From Chryseobacterium sp. KACC 21268 (GTDB lineage Bacteria > Bacteroidota > Bacteroidia > Flavobacteriales > Weeksellaceae): a stretch of DNA of 64,000 nucleotides. The position numbers were made by a program, and so were the translations under genes. The first letter of the stretch is position 1, and each line of letters starts with the position of its first letter. Where the stretch lies: positions 558,001 through 622,000 of the forward strand of contig CP117875.1 of assembly GCA_028736075.1 (NCBI GenBank), given 5' to 3'. Positions 63,117 to 64,000 of this stretch are shown here, one piece after another. A model generated the notes under the pieces. The model was given only the letters and a program-made list of their open reading frames with translations, had not been told where the DNA came from and made no database searches.

Positions 63117-64000
63117 ATGAAAACGCAGAGTAAGAACTTAATTCTACTGTCATTTTTAATGAGCATTTGTATCTGGTCTCAGACAACTATTTCCGGGAAG
63201 GTCACATTCAAAAATAAACCTTTGAAAGACGTCAATGTAACGTTGAAAGATACTTATGATGGAGCCACTTCAGATGAGAAAGGAAATTACTCATTTATCA
63301 CTTCAGAATCAGGCTATAAGGTTTTGGTTTTCTCTGGATTGAATTATGATGAAATAGAAATTACAGTCAAATTGGAAGGGAAAGATATTATAGTTCCAGC
63401 CAATCTGAAGGCTCAAATCAATGAGATCAATGCAGTCGTGATCACTGCAGGAAGTATTGAGGCGAGTGACAAAAAACGTGCTGCGGCCTTGCTCACACCT
63501 TTGGATATCTATACAACGGCTGGTGCGAATGGCCAAATCACTTCAGCTTTAGGATATTTGCCGGGTGTTCAGAAAGTAGGAGAGAGCGAAGGCCTATTTG
63601 TACGAGGCGGAACTGGTGCTGAAACCAAAATCTTTATGGATGGCAATCTCATTAATAATTATTTCACGAATTCGGTTCCGGGAATTGCTGGAAGAGATAG
63701 ATTCAATACTTCATTATTTAAAGGAAATGTTTTTTCAAGTGGTGGATATTCAGCGATTTATGGTCAGGCTTTGTCATCGGTTTTGATTTTGGAAAGTGTA
63801 GATTTGCCAGAAACGACTTCATTCGACTTTGGCGCTTCGCCGATTTTTCTCAGTGCCAATTATCAAAAATTAAATCAAAATAAAACAGCCTCTTGGGGAA
63901 TTGCCGGTAGTTATTCGAATCTTGGGTTGATGGGGAAACTGTTCAATTTCAACACAGATTTTGACAAATATCCGCAAGGTTATGGTTTCGATGGAAACTT
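63117..64000 (+). CDS. TonB-dependent receptor, 3' end beyond window
   Basis: The first 294 codons of an outer-membrane receptor. After a signal peptide (about residues 1-22) comes a carboxypeptidase-regulatory-like domain (TISGKVTFKNKPLKDVNVTLKDT-like; cited by SGKVTFKNKPLKDVNV), then a plug start, with GVQKVGESEGLFVRGGTGAETKIFMDGN (cited by GLFVRGGTGAETKIFMDGN) near residue 160 and FSSGGYSAIYGQALSSVL near residue 205. The barrel lies outside the window. Substrate unknown. Confidence 0.88.
   Translation, partial: MKTQSKNLILLSFLMSICIWSQTTISGKVTFKNKPLKDVNVTLKDTYDGATSDEKGNYSFITSESGYKVLVFSGLNYDEIEITVKLEGKDIIVPANLKAQINEINAVVITAGSIEASDKKRAAALLTPLDIYTTAGANGQITSALGYLPGVQKVGESEGLFVRGGTGAETKIFMDGNLINNYFTNSVPGIAGRDRFNTSLFKGNVFSSGGYSAIYGQALSSVLILESVDLPETTSFDFGASPIFLSANYQKLNQNKTASWGIAGSYSNLGLMGKLFNFNTDFDKYPQGYGFDGN

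Overview
The window looks like chromosomal DNA of a flavobacterium, most likely Weeksellaceae near Chryseobacterium or Epilithonimonas. The evidence is an AT-rich sequence, promoters of the Bacteroidota type (TTG, 19-22 bases, TANNTTTG), hardly any Shine-Dalgarno signals, a SusC/SusD pair, GLPGLI, DUF3667 and DUF6646 proteins, and a fused murF-alr gene. No tool was run: calls rest on reading motifs and remembered family features.

Layout. 1-23150 is mostly core: a flavoprotein cut by the left edge, a thioesterase, thiL, an M48 lipoprotein, an AraC regulator, an Mla-like lipid ABC transporter with a porin, a decayed sugar-transferase gene, queE-folD, pgi, cydAB, a susCD pair with a LacI-type palindrome in front, GLPGLI and pirin genes, and rseP. 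A tRNA-Asn follows at 23227-23300. Its 3' end is repeated at 36226-36287 (62 bases, one mismatch), which bounds a 12.95-kb integrated element.

The element (23278-36287) carries a tyrosine recombinase next to the tRNA, a 475-residue protein with motifs of single-subunit (family A-like) polymerases, a protein of unknown family, a Sak4/RecA-like ATPase overlapping a DUF3871 gene, a three-gene ABC-3C/Lamassu-like defence operon (nuclease-like effector, middle component, DUF3732 SMC-like ATPase), an XRE repressor with a likely operator, and five small unrecognised genes. No relaxase, conjugation, capsid or terminase gene is visible. I read it as a non-conjugative, possibly self-replicating or satellite-type island with defence cargo.

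36288-64000 returns to core: DUF3667, a glycosyltransferase, guaC, fabG, rsmI, an acidic repeat protein, the run tdk / murF-alr / patatin-BamA-like / ybeY, mnmG between two perfect parS sites, pgk, rpiB, a DUF1016 nuclease, rnr, a LysE exporter, an LD-carboxypeptidase, YraN, Cu/Zn SOD and the start of a TonB-dependent receptor. The AT-rich gap between pgk and rpiB (54379-55057) holds one perfect and four near DnaA boxes. With the two parS sites nearby, and a weaker third, it is a good candidate for the chromosomal origin. Several intergenic spacers hold two families of repeated hairpin elements.
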